Positions 26,061-33,940 of a stretch of DNA of 64,000 nucleotides are shown one piece after another. Below the pieces are notes generated by a model. That model was not told the DNA's origin. It searched no databases and worked only from the letters and a program-made list of their open reading frames with translations. How positions within the stretch are numbered: the stretch's first letter is position 1; each line of letters opens with the position of its first letter. A program made the position numbers and the translations under genes. This stretch comes from Gemella sp. zg-570 (GTDB taxonomy: Bacteria; Bacillota; Bacilli; Staphylococcales; Gemellaceae), in contig NZ_CP076443.1 of the NCBI RefSeq assembly GCF_018866345.1, positions 62,001 through 126,000 of the forward strand, read 5' to 3'.

Positions 26061-26705
26061 TTGGATACTATTAAATTTTTAATTGATTTTGTTTTGCACA
26101 TAGATAGACACTTGAGCGAATTGATGAACACATATGGCACTTGGTGGATGTATGCAATTATATTTTTAATTATTTTTATTGAAACTGGCGTGGTTTTTAT
26201 GCCGTTTTTACCGGGAGATTCTTTACTGTTTGCTAGTGGTGCCTTGTGGGCTACGACAGGGAATAATTTTTTCATGCTTTTATTCTTGTGTGTAGCTGCG
26301 GCGGTAATAGGAGATAATTGCAACTATTTTGTCGGTAGAAATTTTTCAGATTACCTAAAGAAAAAATCTTGGTTTAAAAAATTTGTAAGTGATAAAAATT
26401 TTGAAGATGCAGAAAAATTTGTTGCTAAACATGGCGGAAAATCAATTTTTCTAGCGAGATTTTTCCCAATTATTAGAACGATTGTGCCTTTCATAGTAGG
26501 TGCAGGAAAAATGGAATACAAAAAATTTAGAATAATAGATTTTTTCGGTGGTATAACTTGGTGTAGTTTATTTGTTACGGTGGGCTACCTATTTGGCAAC
26601 ATAACTTTTGTTAAAGAAAATTTTTCTTTGCTAATTATTGTAATAATATTAATAAGTTTAATACCTCTACTTGTTGGAGTGGTAAAAACAAAATTAAAAA
26701 AATAA
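26061..26705 (+). CDS. DedA-family membrane protein
   Basis: DedA proteins are polytopic membrane proteins implicated in undecaprenyl phosphate or other lipid flipping and membrane homeostasis. The 214-residue protein contains FIETGVVFMPFLPGDSLLF, GDNCNYFVGRNF and the arginine-rich FLARFFPIIRTIVPFIVG with GAGKMEYKKF. All are family motifs. Translation starts at a TTG with TTGGAGG 7 bp upstream; no ATG fits. The gene stands alone after addA and has its own terminator. Confidence 0.92.
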   Translation: MDTIKFLIDFVLHIDRHLSELMNTYGTWWMYAIIFLIIFIETGVVFMPFLPGDSLLFASGALWATTGNNFFMLLFLCVAAAVIGDNCNYFVGRNFSDYLKKKSWFKKFVSDKNFEDAEKFVAKHGGKSIFLARFFPIIRTIVPFIVGAGKMEYKKFRIIDFFGGITWCSLFVTVGYLFGNITFVKENFSLLIIVIILISLIPLLVGVVKTKLKK

Positions 26706-26711
26706 GCTTGC

Positions 26712-26746
26712 AAGCATTCAGAATTTTTTCTGGATGCTTATTTTTT
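26712..26746 (+). terminator. terminator of the DedA gene
   Basis: Arms AAGCATTCAG and CTGGATGCTT (one G-T pair), then a T run. Confidence 0.85.
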
Positions 26747-26870
26747 AAATTAAAATAATTTGTCAAATTTATATTTTATTAAAAATAAAAATTAAGAATT
26801 GCTAAATAATATTGAAAAAGGTTACAAGTAAATGTTATAATAGAAGAAATAAATATAAGGAGAATTAAAT

Positions 26871-27182
26871 ATGCCAAGAATAGTTGTTAAAGGAATGCAA
26901 AAAGCTGACTTAAAAGCTGTGAGTACAGAACTTTTAGAAAGAGTAGAAAAAATTATAGCTAGACCCAAGAATGCTTTTACGCTAGATTTATTAGAAAGCG
27001 TCGCTATCTATGACGGTCTGGAAATTTCTCGTGTCTATGTAGAAGTTTCTTGGAAGAGTAGACCTGTTGAAGTCTGCAAAGAAGTTGCAGAGTCTATCAA
27101 TAATATTATAAAAAAAGCTGGTTACGAAAAAGTATTTGTTTACTTCAAAGATTTAGACTTAGAAAAAGAGTTTGAATTTTAA
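26871..27182 (+). CDS. DUF1904 family protein
   Basis: This 103-residue protein has a tautomerase-like small fold (MPRIVVKGMQKADLKAVSTE). The segment VYVEVSWKSRPVEVCKEVAE matches the DUF1904 family found across Firmicutes. No function is established. Pro2 after Met is present, as in tautomerases, but activity cannot be claimed. Start after AAGGAG; it is monocistronic. Confidence 0.8.
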   Translation: MPRIVVKGMQKADLKAVSTELLERVEKIIARPKNAFTLDLLESVAIYDGLEISRVYVEVSWKSRPVEVCKEVAESINNIIKKAGYEKVFVYFKDLDLEKEFEF

Positions 27183-27193
27183 AATCTTAATTT

Positions 27194-27222
27194 AAAAATC
27201 TTGTCTTGTACAAGATTTTTTT
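27194..27222 (+). terminator. terminator of the DUF1904 gene
   Basis: AAAAATCTTGT / ACAAGATTTTT hairpin with 5-base loop and T run, about 12 bp after the stop. Confidence 0.88.
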
Positions 27223-27360
27223 ATTTTGCAGTAAATTTTATTTTGCAGTAAATTTTATTTTGCAGTAAATTTTATTTTGCAGTAAATTTTATTTTGCAGT
27301 AAATTTTATTTTGCAGTAAATTTTATTTTGCAGTAAATTTTATTTTGCAGTGAATTTTTA
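27223..27360. repeat. 17-bp tandem repeat, eight copies
   Basis: The unit TTTTGCAGTAAATTTTA repeats eight times head to tail. The copies are nearly perfect until the last one, which reads GCAGTGAA. It begins at the end of the DUF1904 terminator and ends about 125 bp before the next gene. Copy number of such an array is likely to vary between strains and could alter promoter geometry upstream of the ABC operon. Confidence 0.95.
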
Positions 27361-27485
27361 TTTTATAGAAAATTAATAATTTTTTTATTTTTTCCTGTAA
27401 AAGTCTAAAATAATGAAATTTCATAGCAATATTTTTTTTATTATGTTATAATGAATATGGATTTTTAAGAAAGGAAGAAAGAAAT

Positions 27486-28703
27486 ATGAAAAATAATTTT
27501 AATGATAATGACCTTCTTGATAATGATTTAAAAGTAAGAGCAGAAAAAAATAACAAAGCATCATATCAAGAGCTATTAGAAAAAATAAAGACTAAAGTCG
27601 AAGCAGAAGCTACAAAAGCTGTAATGGAAAAAAATGATTTTGAAGAAACACAAATTATTAACAGAGAAGAATTAAATAGGGCCTTAGGTCGAGCTAATGC
27701 AAAAGAAGAAGAGGTTATAAAATTTAATAATGAATTTGTGGCTAATGAAAGTGGTAATTTTTTAGAAAATAATGAAACTCCTGACCAAAGACCAAAACCA
27801 GTGGTGGAAGTTTTGGGCATAAAAAAACGTATCGGTATAAAAACAATAGTTGAAGATATAACATTTGATATGTATCCAGGAGAAATTATTGGTTTACTTG
27901 GCCCTAACGGAAGTGGAAAAACAACTATTATGCGTATGATGGTTGGGCTGACAAAAATTTCTAAGGGAGACATTTATTGTTTTGAAAAACCACTCGGTAT
28001 AGGAAAAACTAAGATGCTAGCAGAAGTTGGTTCGATGATAGAATCACCAGAATTTTATAACTACATGACAGGCTACGCCAACTTAAAACAAATCGCCCGA
28101 ATTTCGGGCAAGTCAATTTCAAAATCTCGCATTAAAGAATTATTAGAATTTGTCGGTTTAACAAAAGTTGCTCGCAAAAAAGTAAAAACATATTCTCTAG
28201 GTATGCGTCAACGTTTAGGTCTAGCCCAAGCCCTACTACACGACCCGAAAGTTTTAATTTTAGATGAACCGGTAAACGGACTTGACCCACAAGGTGTTCA
28301 AGAATTTCGTAATAAATTACGAGATATAGCTTCGACGGGAGTTTCTATTATCATCTCATCTCACCTGCTAGATGAAATCGAAAAAGTTTCTGACAGAATT
28401 ATAGTTTTAGAAAAAGGACGCATCATTGCAGACGACACACTAGAAAATATCTGTGGAGAAGAGGTAGAAAAAACTCTTATCACAACTTACGATGATGACA
28501 GGGCAGAAATCTTAGTTAGAGATGTAGATCTTGCTTATGAACGTAGCGAAGAAGGATTCGTATTTGAAAATATTTCTAAAGAAGACAAGGCTAGAGTAAT
28601 TTCATACTTGGTTGGAAATTATGTAGAAATTGATACCATTAAAGTAGTTAGAAAAACTTTAGAAGAAAGATTTTTAGAAATAACAGGAAAAGGAGGACGA
28701 TAA
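27486..28703 (+). CDS. ABC-2 type transporter ATPase with long N-terminal extension
   Basis: This is the ATPase of an ABC exporter, 405 residues. The ABC domain begins only near residue 107 (VVEVLGIKKRIGIKTIVEDI). Walker A is GLLGPNGSGKTTIM at about 136-149, the signature YSLGMRQRLGLAQALL is near 239, and Walker B VLILDEPVNGLDPQG is near 258. The first 105 residues are charged, helical and without similarity that I recognise; most relatives lack them. The permease follows after 1 bp. The start follows AAAGGAAG. It may be a bacitracin/lantibiotic-type (BcrA-like) self-protection pump, but the substrate is unknown. Confidence 0.88.
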   Translation: MKNNFNDNDLLDNDLKVRAEKNNKASYQELLEKIKTKVEAEATKAVMEKNDFEETQIINREELNRALGRANAKEEEVIKFNNEFVANESGNFLENNETPDQRPKPVVEVLGIKKRIGIKTIVEDITFDMYPGEIIGLLGPNGSGKTTIMRMMVGLTKISKGDIYCFEKPLGIGKTKMLAEVGSMIESPEFYNYMTGYANLKQIARISGKSISKSRIKELLEFVGLTKVARKKVKTYSLGMRQRLGLAQALLHDPKVLILDEPVNGLDPQGVQEFRNKLRDIASTGVSIIISSHLLDEIEKVSDRIIVLEKGRIIADDTLENICGEEVEKTLITTYDDDRAEILVRDVDLAYERSEEGFVFENISKEDKARVISYLVGNYVEIDTIKVVRKTLEERFLEITGKGGR

Positions 28704-28704
28704 T

Positions 28705-29526
28705 ATGAAATTATTTATTAATGAGTTTGCAAAAGATTATAAAAAAATTTCTACATACTTATATTTCTTAATTTCTTTTGCAATTTTGTTTATTGTTAAT
28801 TTTGCAAAAACTAGAGGCGACATTAGCCAAGTTCAAGGGTATCATCTTATTGTAGAACTTTTAAATGTTGTAACAAGTATAAGTTATATTTTTATTTTGA
28901 TAATGTTTGCTAATAATCTATCCCAAGAATATTCTCGTGGGACAATAAAATTCTTATATTCAAAACCAAAATCACGCTCTAGTATCTTAACGACCAAAAT
29001 ATTCTTAGCCATTTTTAATTATTTCTTATTTACACTTGTACTGGTTGCTTTTGATTTTATTTTAAAATATTTTGTCTTTTACAAGGGGAAAATAAATTTA
29101 CATACAGTCTTTACAGAAAAATTAGGTGAAGAAAACTTTAATAGAATAGTTTGGCAGCATCTAGGAATTATATTTTTAGCATCTCTAGTTACAGTACTAT
29201 TCTATATTTCTTTGGTTTTATTAATATGTGTACTATTTAAAACGCAAATTTTATCTCTAGTGGTTGTTTTGGTTATGGTTTTAGCTGGAGGGGCTATAAG
29301 TGGCTTATCTACATTAATTATACCAAAATTTGAATACATAAAATATATCTTTACTAATATTCAATCTCTTCCTAGTTATTATATAAGTTTTAACGGAAGA
29401 ACTATTATTGAAGAAGCATTTAAACTTAATGGTAGAAGTTTATTATTAATGGCATTAGCTTATACAGTATTTTTCACTCTAGTTTCATATATAGTGAATG
29501 CAAGAAGAGACATTACTTTAAGCTAA
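28705..29526 (+). CDS. ABC-2 type transporter permease
   Basis: This is the membrane partner of the preceding ATPase, 273 residues with six predicted segments: about 17-33, 50-75, 104-128, 155-178, 183-205 and 245-267. The stretch NLSQEYSRGTIKFLYSKPKSR between segments 2 and 3 is typical of ABC-2 permeases. ATG with AAAGGAGG upstream. It shares the operon with the ATPase and probably with the AraC-type regulator downstream. Confidence 0.88.
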   Translation: MKLFINEFAKDYKKISTYLYFLISFAILFIVNFAKTRGDISQVQGYHLIVELLNVVTSISYIFILIMFANNLSQEYSRGTIKFLYSKPKSRSSILTTKIFLAIFNYFLFTLVLVAFDFILKYFVFYKGKINLHTVFTEKLGEENFNRIVWQHLGIIFLASLVTVLFYISLVLLICVLFKTQILSLVVVLVMVLAGGAISGLSTLIIPKFEYIKYIFTNIQSLPSYYISFNGRTIIEEAFKLNGRSLLLMALAYTVFFTLVSYIVNARRDITLS

Positions 29527-29548
29527 AATACTACAAAGGAGTCTTATA

Positions 29549-30730
29549 TTGAAAACTACTTATAAAAAAATAAATAGAATAAAAGATATACTAGGAATAA
29601 ATGGTAATACTTTAGTAGCTAGCTATAATAATTTCGATAATGATATTAGTAAGATTTCTCTTGATAATAAAGATTTAGATACACAGATAATTAGATTTTT
29701 AAAGAAAAGTAAAGATGAAATAATAAGTGATTTAAAAAATAATAAATTTGTTAAGGTTAAAAGTTGTATGGGAATTTATACAATGTTTTTAGCCAGTGAG
29801 GAAAATGCAGAGGAATTTTTTATACTGTCTCCTTACTTAGAAAGTTATATTTCTGTTGAAGACTATCAGGAAATGTTAGCCAAACAAAATATTATTATAA
29901 CTGACGAAATTATTTCTATCTTGTTTTCTGTTGGCGTAATAACTAAGAAAAAATTTAATTATCTACTAGAATTAATATCTGAGCAAGAAGATATAGATTA
30001 CTTAAATGCTGTGGCAATTTATACGGATAATAGCGTAAAAAATTCTAAGAAAGTAACAAATAAAAAATACCATATTAGGGAATTACTGAATAATCGCGGA
30101 AAATTTAGCAAAGATATTTACGAGGCTGTCTATAATGGCGATGTAACGAAAATTGCTATGATTTACGACTTGAAGATTAAAGAAATTGGTCAAGCAGCAT
30201 TTGAATTGGGGTTTAGTAGAACTAAAGAACAAAGATATTTTTTAAATGACGTTTTGTATTCTGCCCTGTCGCAAAGTGAAGCAAATTCACTTGATGTAGA
30301 TGTTATGTGGATCAAGGTTAAAAACAAATTAGATAATGATGATTTCTCAGAAAATATTGTAAGAGGATATAGTATTTTAGTTGATAAGGAAAAATATAAG
30401 GACAAGCAACCGGTTGTCCGAAATTGCATAGCCTACATTAATGAACATATTCGTGAAAAAATAAACTTAGATAATATCAGTAGTGAATTAGATGTAAATA
30501 AGAGTTATCTATCATCAGTCTTTAATAGAGAAATGGGTTATAGTATAGTTGACTACATTCACGAAAAAAGAATTTCTAATGCCCAGTACCTATTAAAAAA
30601 TACAGATTTTTCAATATCAGAAATTGCAGATTATATAGGATATTTTGATACAAGTTATTTTATAAGAATATTCAAATCACTTGTAAAATCTACGCCACTA
30701 AAATATAGGGAAAATTCCAGATATTTATAA
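29549..30730 (+). CDS. AraC-family transcriptional regulator
   Basis: This 393-residue protein ends in a typical double helix-turn-helix AraC domain (about residues 292-393; INLDNISSELDVNKSYLSSV and then FSISEIADYIGYFDTSYFIR). The N-terminal 290 residues have no family that I recognise. They are rich in Asn/Asp/Lys and could sense a ligand or be a degenerate receiver-like domain. Translation starts at TTG with AAAGGAG 7 bp upstream. The gene follows the ABC pair by 22 bp and probably controls it. Confidence 0.85.
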   Translation: MKTTYKKINRIKDILGINGNTLVASYNNFDNDISKISLDNKDLDTQIIRFLKKSKDEIISDLKNNKFVKVKSCMGIYTMFLASEENAEEFFILSPYLESYISVEDYQEMLAKQNIIITDEIISILFSVGVITKKKFNYLLELISEQEDIDYLNAVAIYTDNSVKNSKKVTNKKYHIRELLNNRGKFSKDIYEAVYNGDVTKIAMIYDLKIKEIGQAAFELGFSRTKEQRYFLNDVLYSALSQSEANSLDVDVMWIKVKNKLDNDDFSENIVRGYSILVDKEKYKDKQPVVRNCIAYINEHIREKINLDNISSELDVNKSYLSSVFNREMGYSIVDYIHEKRISNAQYLLKNTDFSISEIADYIGYFDTSYFIRIFKSLVKSTPLKYRENSRYL

Positions 30731-30760
30731 TAAATTTAGTGAAATAGATAAATAAATATT

Positions 30761-30798
30761 AAAAAATGCTATACTTTTTAAATAGTATAGCATTTTTT
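30761..30798 (+). terminator. terminator of the ABC/AraC operon
   Basis: AAAAATGCTATACT / ATAGTATAGCATTTTT with a T run, about 30 bp after the AraC stop. Confidence 0.87.
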
Positions 30799-30834
30799 AT
30801 GAAATTTTTTAGTAGGGAAAAAATAATTTTAATA

Positions 30835-30864
30835 AAAAGGCGACTATTTAGTCATCTTTTTTCT
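30835..30864 (-). terminator. terminator of the leader-protein island, left end
   Basis: Hairpin AAGGCGACTA / TAGTCATCTT (G-T pairs), a member of the GACGAC terminator group. It lies 24 bp past the stop of the small membrane gene on the minus strand. Confidence 0.75.
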
Positions 30865-30887
30865 GTTTATAGTCTACATACAGTTTT

Positions 30888-31142
30888 TTAATGATAAAAT
30901 TTAATGTTATGCTTAAAAAATATAAGCCCAAAATAGTTAATAAGATTTCCACTAAATATTTTTACTATAATAATTGAAAATATTATTGCCAATAATGTTA
31001 GTTTTATATTAGTAGTAGTTTTTATTTTTTTTGAATAATATTTTGAATAAAGTAATGATTTTAGTGTTATATAAAATATAATAAATAAAATTATAAAATT
31101 AAATATTCTATTGTTCTCTCCAATGACTGTATTTATAAGCAT
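30888..31142 (-). CDS. small membrane protein, possible immunity protein
   Basis: This 84-residue protein begins MLINTVIGENNRIFNF and has two membrane segments (about 13-32 and 46-62). AGGAG lies 9 bp before the ATG. Its start lies inside the last codons of a remnant reading frame (31108-31203). That is the same coupled layout seen for the 59- and 53-residue membrane proteins of this island. I recognise no family. An immunity role is inference from the arrangement only. Confidence 0.6.
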   Translation of the reverse strand: MLINTVIGENNRIFNFIILFIIFYITLKSLLYSKYYSKKIKTTTNIKLTLLAIIFSIIIVKIFSGNLINYFGLIFFKHNIKFYH

Positions 31143-31203
31143 AATGATATTCTCCTGTGTGGTAACCTTGATATACTGTAGGTATCCAGTCTACTTTACA
31201 AGT
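31108..31203 (-). pseudogene. C-terminal remnant of a secreted-peptide gene
   Basis: One minus-strand frame reads VDWIPTVYQGYHTGEYHYAY then KYSHWREQ before a stop. It is a strongly protein-like, aromatic-rich tail that overlaps the start of the downstream membrane gene. Upstream the frame is closed by three stops (TAA, TAG, TAA) and has no start codon. I read it as the 3' end of a decayed third precursor gene of the island. It could also be chance. Confidence 0.35.
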
Positions 31204-31265
31204 TTAGATAGTCTAAGCAGTTTAAGTAATACTACTTATGGTGAAGTAAATATTAATCAATTTTT

Positions 31266-31445
31266 TTATTTTTTCCTTTTTTTAATTATACTAAAAATTA
31301 CAGGAGTAACTAAAATATTTATGATTAATAAGCTATGAGCTATTAAATTAGCATATTTATATGATGAGCTAAAGAAATAAATTGTAACTAAAATACATAT
31401 AATAATATTAAATAAAAATATCTTTTTTTCTGTATTATTTAACAT
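31266..31445 (-). CDS. small membrane protein coupled to a secreted precursor
   Basis: This 59-residue protein, from MLNNTEKKIFLFNIIICILV, has two membrane helices and a lysine-rich end (IIKKRKK). The ATG at 31445 overlaps the stop of the upstream precursor gene in ATGTTAA, so translation is coupled. No separate ribosome binding site is needed. An immunity function is inferred from position and size. Confidence 0.65.
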   Translation of the reverse strand: MLNNTEKKIFLFNIIICILVTIYFFSSSYKYANLIAHSLLIINILVTPVIFSIIKKRKK

Positions 31446-32002
31446 GCCCAATTACCCGCTGCACCAATGATAGTTCCTACCGTTGCTCCAGTTATACCTA
31501 CCACCCAGCCTGCCGGACCAGCTCCAGCTAATATTCCAGCCCAAGTATATAAAGCAGTAGAAGCAACACTTAAACCAAACATAGCGTTAGAGCAAGCATT
31601 TCGAAATGTATAGATATTATTTATCATATTATTTTTAGATGTATTTCTAATTTCTTTTATAGTATTAGTCAAAGCTCCATCACCATTTTCTTTTATAAAA
31701 TGATCGTTTAAATTAGATATATATTGACTTATAATTATATCGTTTAATGGGCTATTTATTTCTTTAAGTCTTTGGTTAAGAGATGGATCATTAGTAAATT
31801 GAAATCTATATATACCTCTTTTCTTTTGTAACTTAATATAATCTTTAATTATTAACGCTTCCTCTATATCTTTATTAGATATTTTAATTTGTTGTTCCTC
31901 AGCCTTAGCCAGATTATCATAATTACTAACTAAAGCAGAGATTGGTGTGATAATTAAGCTAGATGCTAACACTGCACTAGCAAATTTTAATTTTCTACTC
32001 AT
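31439..32002 (-). CDS. secreted bacteriocin-like precursor with conserved leader
   Basis: This 187-residue protein has an N-terminal signal peptide (MSRKLKFASAVLASSLIITP) followed by the conserved ISALVSNYDNLAKAEE, where cleavage after AKA is likely. The middle part (about 36-140) is polar. The C-terminal 45 residues are hydrophobic and glycine/alanine-rich (WAGILAGAGPAGWVVGITGA and TVGTIIGAAGNWAC) with GxxxG patterns and a terminal cysteine, like pore-forming bacteriocins. The ATG follows AAGGGAGG. The leader is shared with the genes at 32417-33147 and 63782. No processing or export genes are seen next to it. Function is inferred. Confidence 0.72.
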   Translation of the reverse strand: MSRKLKFASAVLASSLIITPISALVSNYDNLAKAEEQQIKISNKDIEEALIIKDYIKLQKKRGIYRFQFTNDPSLNQRLKEINSPLNDIIISQYISNLNDHFIKENGDGALTNTIKEIRNTSKNNMINNIYTFRNACSNAMFGLSVASTALYTWAGILAGAGPAGWVVGITGATVGTIIGAAGNWAC

Positions 32003-32071
32003 TTTAATTGTCCTCCCTTGTTGATAAAATTTTAATTTTGAAATATTGTGATCACTTCTATTTACATTTTT

Positions 32072-32100
32072 ATTATAACATATAAAAAGACAAAAAACAA
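32072..32100 (-). promoter_or_regulatory. promoter of the leftward secreted precursor
   Basis: Leftward TTGTTT (32095-32100), 17-bp spacer, TATAAT (32072-32077). The same promoter occurs at 63684-63712. Upstream of it both copies share TTGCGTTTGCAA (a TTGC / GCAA inverted repeat), a candidate regulator site. Confidence 0.75.
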
Positions 32101-32222
32101 GTATTATATTTAAAAAATATATGGTACAATAAGGAGTGTTGCGTTTGCAAAATAGTATAATTATAAAAAATAATTTTATTATTTTTTCTGTTTAGTAGTA
32201 AAATTTGAATTTGAAAAATAAA

Positions 32223-32248
32223 AAAAGACGACTATTTGTTGTCTTTTT
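32223..32248 (-). terminator. terminator of the 53-residue membrane protein gene
   Basis: AAAGACGAC / TTGTCTTT-type hairpin followed by a T run on the minus strand, about 15 bp past the stop. Confidence 0.78.
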
Positions 32249-32262
32249 ATTTATTTTTTATT

Positions 32263-32424
32263 TTAGTGTATAATTTTAATATATATATATATAATAGCTA
32301 CAATTATTATATGAAAAATCACTGTTATTAAATTTAATTCTTTTTTTAATATTATATAATATAATATTTCAATCGTTATTGATATTATACTTATTGAGAT
32401 ATAGTGTTTTAAAAAGTTACCCAT
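32263..32424 (-). CDS. small membrane protein coupled to a secreted precursor
   Basis: This 53-residue frame (MGNFLKHYISISIISITIEI...) is almost entirely hydrophobic, with two likely helices and isolated Lys/Glu. Its ATG overlaps the stop codon of the precursor gene in ATGGGTAA. That is the same coupling device used at 31445. The gene is short but the arrangement makes it believable. An immunity-type role is inferred. Confidence 0.58.
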   Translation of the reverse strand: MGNFLKHYISISIISITIEILYYIILKKELNLITVIFHIIIVAIIYIYIKIIH

Positions 32425-33147
32425 TATTTATGCAGTCCCAAGTTAATTTTCCATTTTTAAATAAAGTACAACCATATTCTTTACTTCCATAAGTTTCTAC
32501 TAATTTACCGAAAACAAAACTGCAAGCCCATCCCATTAAGGGACCAACAGCTGCTCCCCATCCTCCAGTTATTCCAGCTCCAATAACTCCACCAGCAACT
32601 GAAGCAGATATACAAGCAATTTTACTACTAAATAAACAAGCCCAACTAAAAGCTACTTCTTTTCCTGTAGACCTTTTATTTAATTTAAAATTTTTTTCTT
32701 TATTGTTATTATCTACTGAAATAGAGAATGAATTATCAAAATCTACACCATTCCAAGAATATAATTTAAAAGTTTTATCTTTATTTTTTTCTTCTGTTTG
32801 AGTTGAAACAAATTTTATTTCAGGTGTTTCATCTGTATAAAGATTGTAATAAGTGTTATCTTCCTCGCTAAAATAATTTATTATCGCTACTATTTTTTCA
32901 TCATCTACTATTTGGTATGCTGATAAAAATTTCATATTATTTAAATTTAGATATTTTTCTATATCTTTGAAATTTTTTAATTGTTGATAGTTATTAAATT
33001 CTTTTATTTTAGTATTTTCTACTTTAGCAGGGCAAATTGGGTTATCAGCCTTAGCCACATTATCATAATTACTAACTAAAGCAGAAATAGGTGTAACTAA
33101 TAGACTTGAAGCTAAGATTGCCGATAAAAATTTTTCTGTTTCCTCAT
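32417..33147 (-). pseudogene. secreted bacteriocin-like precursor, frameshifted in the signal peptide
   Basis: The ATG at 33147 has a perfect AAAGGAGG site, but the frame (MRKQKNFYRQS) ends after 11 codons. One extra A in the A5/T5 run near 33127-33135 would give MRKQKKFLSAILASSLLVTP, then ISALVSNYDNVAKADN, the same leader as the sister genes. The remaining frame is intact for 213 residues from AKADNPIC. Its C-terminus is glycine-rich with several cysteines (ISASVAGGVIGAGITGGWGA, then GPLMGWAC, YGCTLF, WDCINNG). Either the gene is off by phase variation or decay, or one base is missing in the assembly. Confidence 0.72.
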
Positions 33148-33500
33148 TTTTATTGCCTCCTTTATTTTTTATTTAATATATTTATTTGCAAGAAAATATA
33201 TTTTAAAATTATTTTTTACTACTAAGATATATCTTGCACCTCAATCGTAGCATATAAAACAAGGAAAAAAAAGACTGAAAAACACGGCTATATTAATGAA
33301 AAACAAGCATCTGTTTAATTAAGATAAAAATATAAATAATACAGGAAAATTAACATCAGATTATAAAGTTTTCATGACTATTAAATTAAAGCAAAATTAT
33401 ATAGTAGACTTTTAAAATTAAACTGTATTAATTAAAAAATTTTTTGATTTATATTTATAATTTAAAAAATTTTTATAAACAAATAAATATAAATGTTTTA
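33148..33500. other. AT-rich intergenic region
   Basis: This stretch separates the leader-protein island from rpsU. It holds the presumed leftward promoter of the frameshifted precursor gene (a TGCTACGAT extended -10-like element near 33245) and nothing else I can name. Confidence 0.4.
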
Positions 33501-33529
33501 TTGACATACAGGTTAAAATAATATACAAT
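33501..33529 (+). promoter_or_regulatory. promoter of rpsU
   Basis: TTGACA (33501-33506), 17-bp spacer, TACAAT (33524-33529), about 100 bp before the rpsU start. Confidence 0.82.
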
Positions 33530-33630
33530 ATTTAGGTGAATTATAAATTTTAATTCGTAGCTTATGTATTTATAACATAGGAAATTAACAATCAACTTAG
33601 ACTTTTTAAATTCGGAGGGAGGGAAGTCCA

Positions 33631-33804
33631 ATGTCAAAAACTGTAGTTCGTAAAAACGAAACACTAGAGGACGCTTTACGTCGTTTCAAGCGTGCTGTTT
33701 CTAAAAACGGTACAATTCAAGAAGTTCGTAAACGTGAGTTTTACGAAAAACCAAGTGTTCGCCGTAAGAAAAAATCAGAAGCGGCTAGAAAACGTAAATT
33801 CTAG
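33631..33804 (+). CDS. rpsU: 30S ribosomal protein S21
   Basis: This 57-residue protein, [20 protein letters not shown] and onward to SEAARKRKF, is a standard bS21, which binds the small subunit near the platform and helps initiation. The start follows a very purine-rich GGAGGGAGGG site. It lies between its own promoter and terminator, and is not next to yqeY as it is in Bacillus. Confidence 0.97.
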   Translation: MSKTVVRKNETLEDALRRFKRAVSKNGTIQEVRKREFYEKPSVRRKKKSEAARKRKF

Positions 33805-33863
33805 TTATAAAACGCAAAATTTATTTTAGAAACTAAAATCTAAAGATTTCCCTCTTTTAGATT

Positions 33864-33898
33864 TAATAACCTTAGGAAATTTTCCTAGGGTTATTTTT
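33864..33898 (+). terminator. terminator of rpsU
   Basis: AATAACCTTAGGAAA / TTTCCTAGGGTTATT hairpin followed by a T-rich tail, about 60 bp after rpsU. Confidence 0.88.
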
Positions 33899-33940
33899 AT
33901 TTTCTTCTTAAAATTTTTATTTAATAAAATATAATTAAAA

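Larger units (their letters stand above)
31897..32248 (-). repeat. left copy of a ~350-bp inverted repeat
   Basis: It contains a GACGAC-type hairpin, a conserved AT-rich block with TTTGCAAACGCAACACTCC, the promoter and the leader-coding start of the secreted precursor. The same sequence, inverted, occupies 63537-63886 in front of another precursor. Identity is very high in the 32072-32215 part and falls in the signal-peptide codons. Confidence 0.88.

Noticed and set aside
31111-31338. Plus-strand frame of 75 codons
   Set aside because: It lies antisense to the coupled genes of the precursor island, has no ribosome binding site and no coding character beyond chance.
33473-33664. Minus-strand frame of 63 codons
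   Set aside because: It runs antisense through the rpsU promoter and start.
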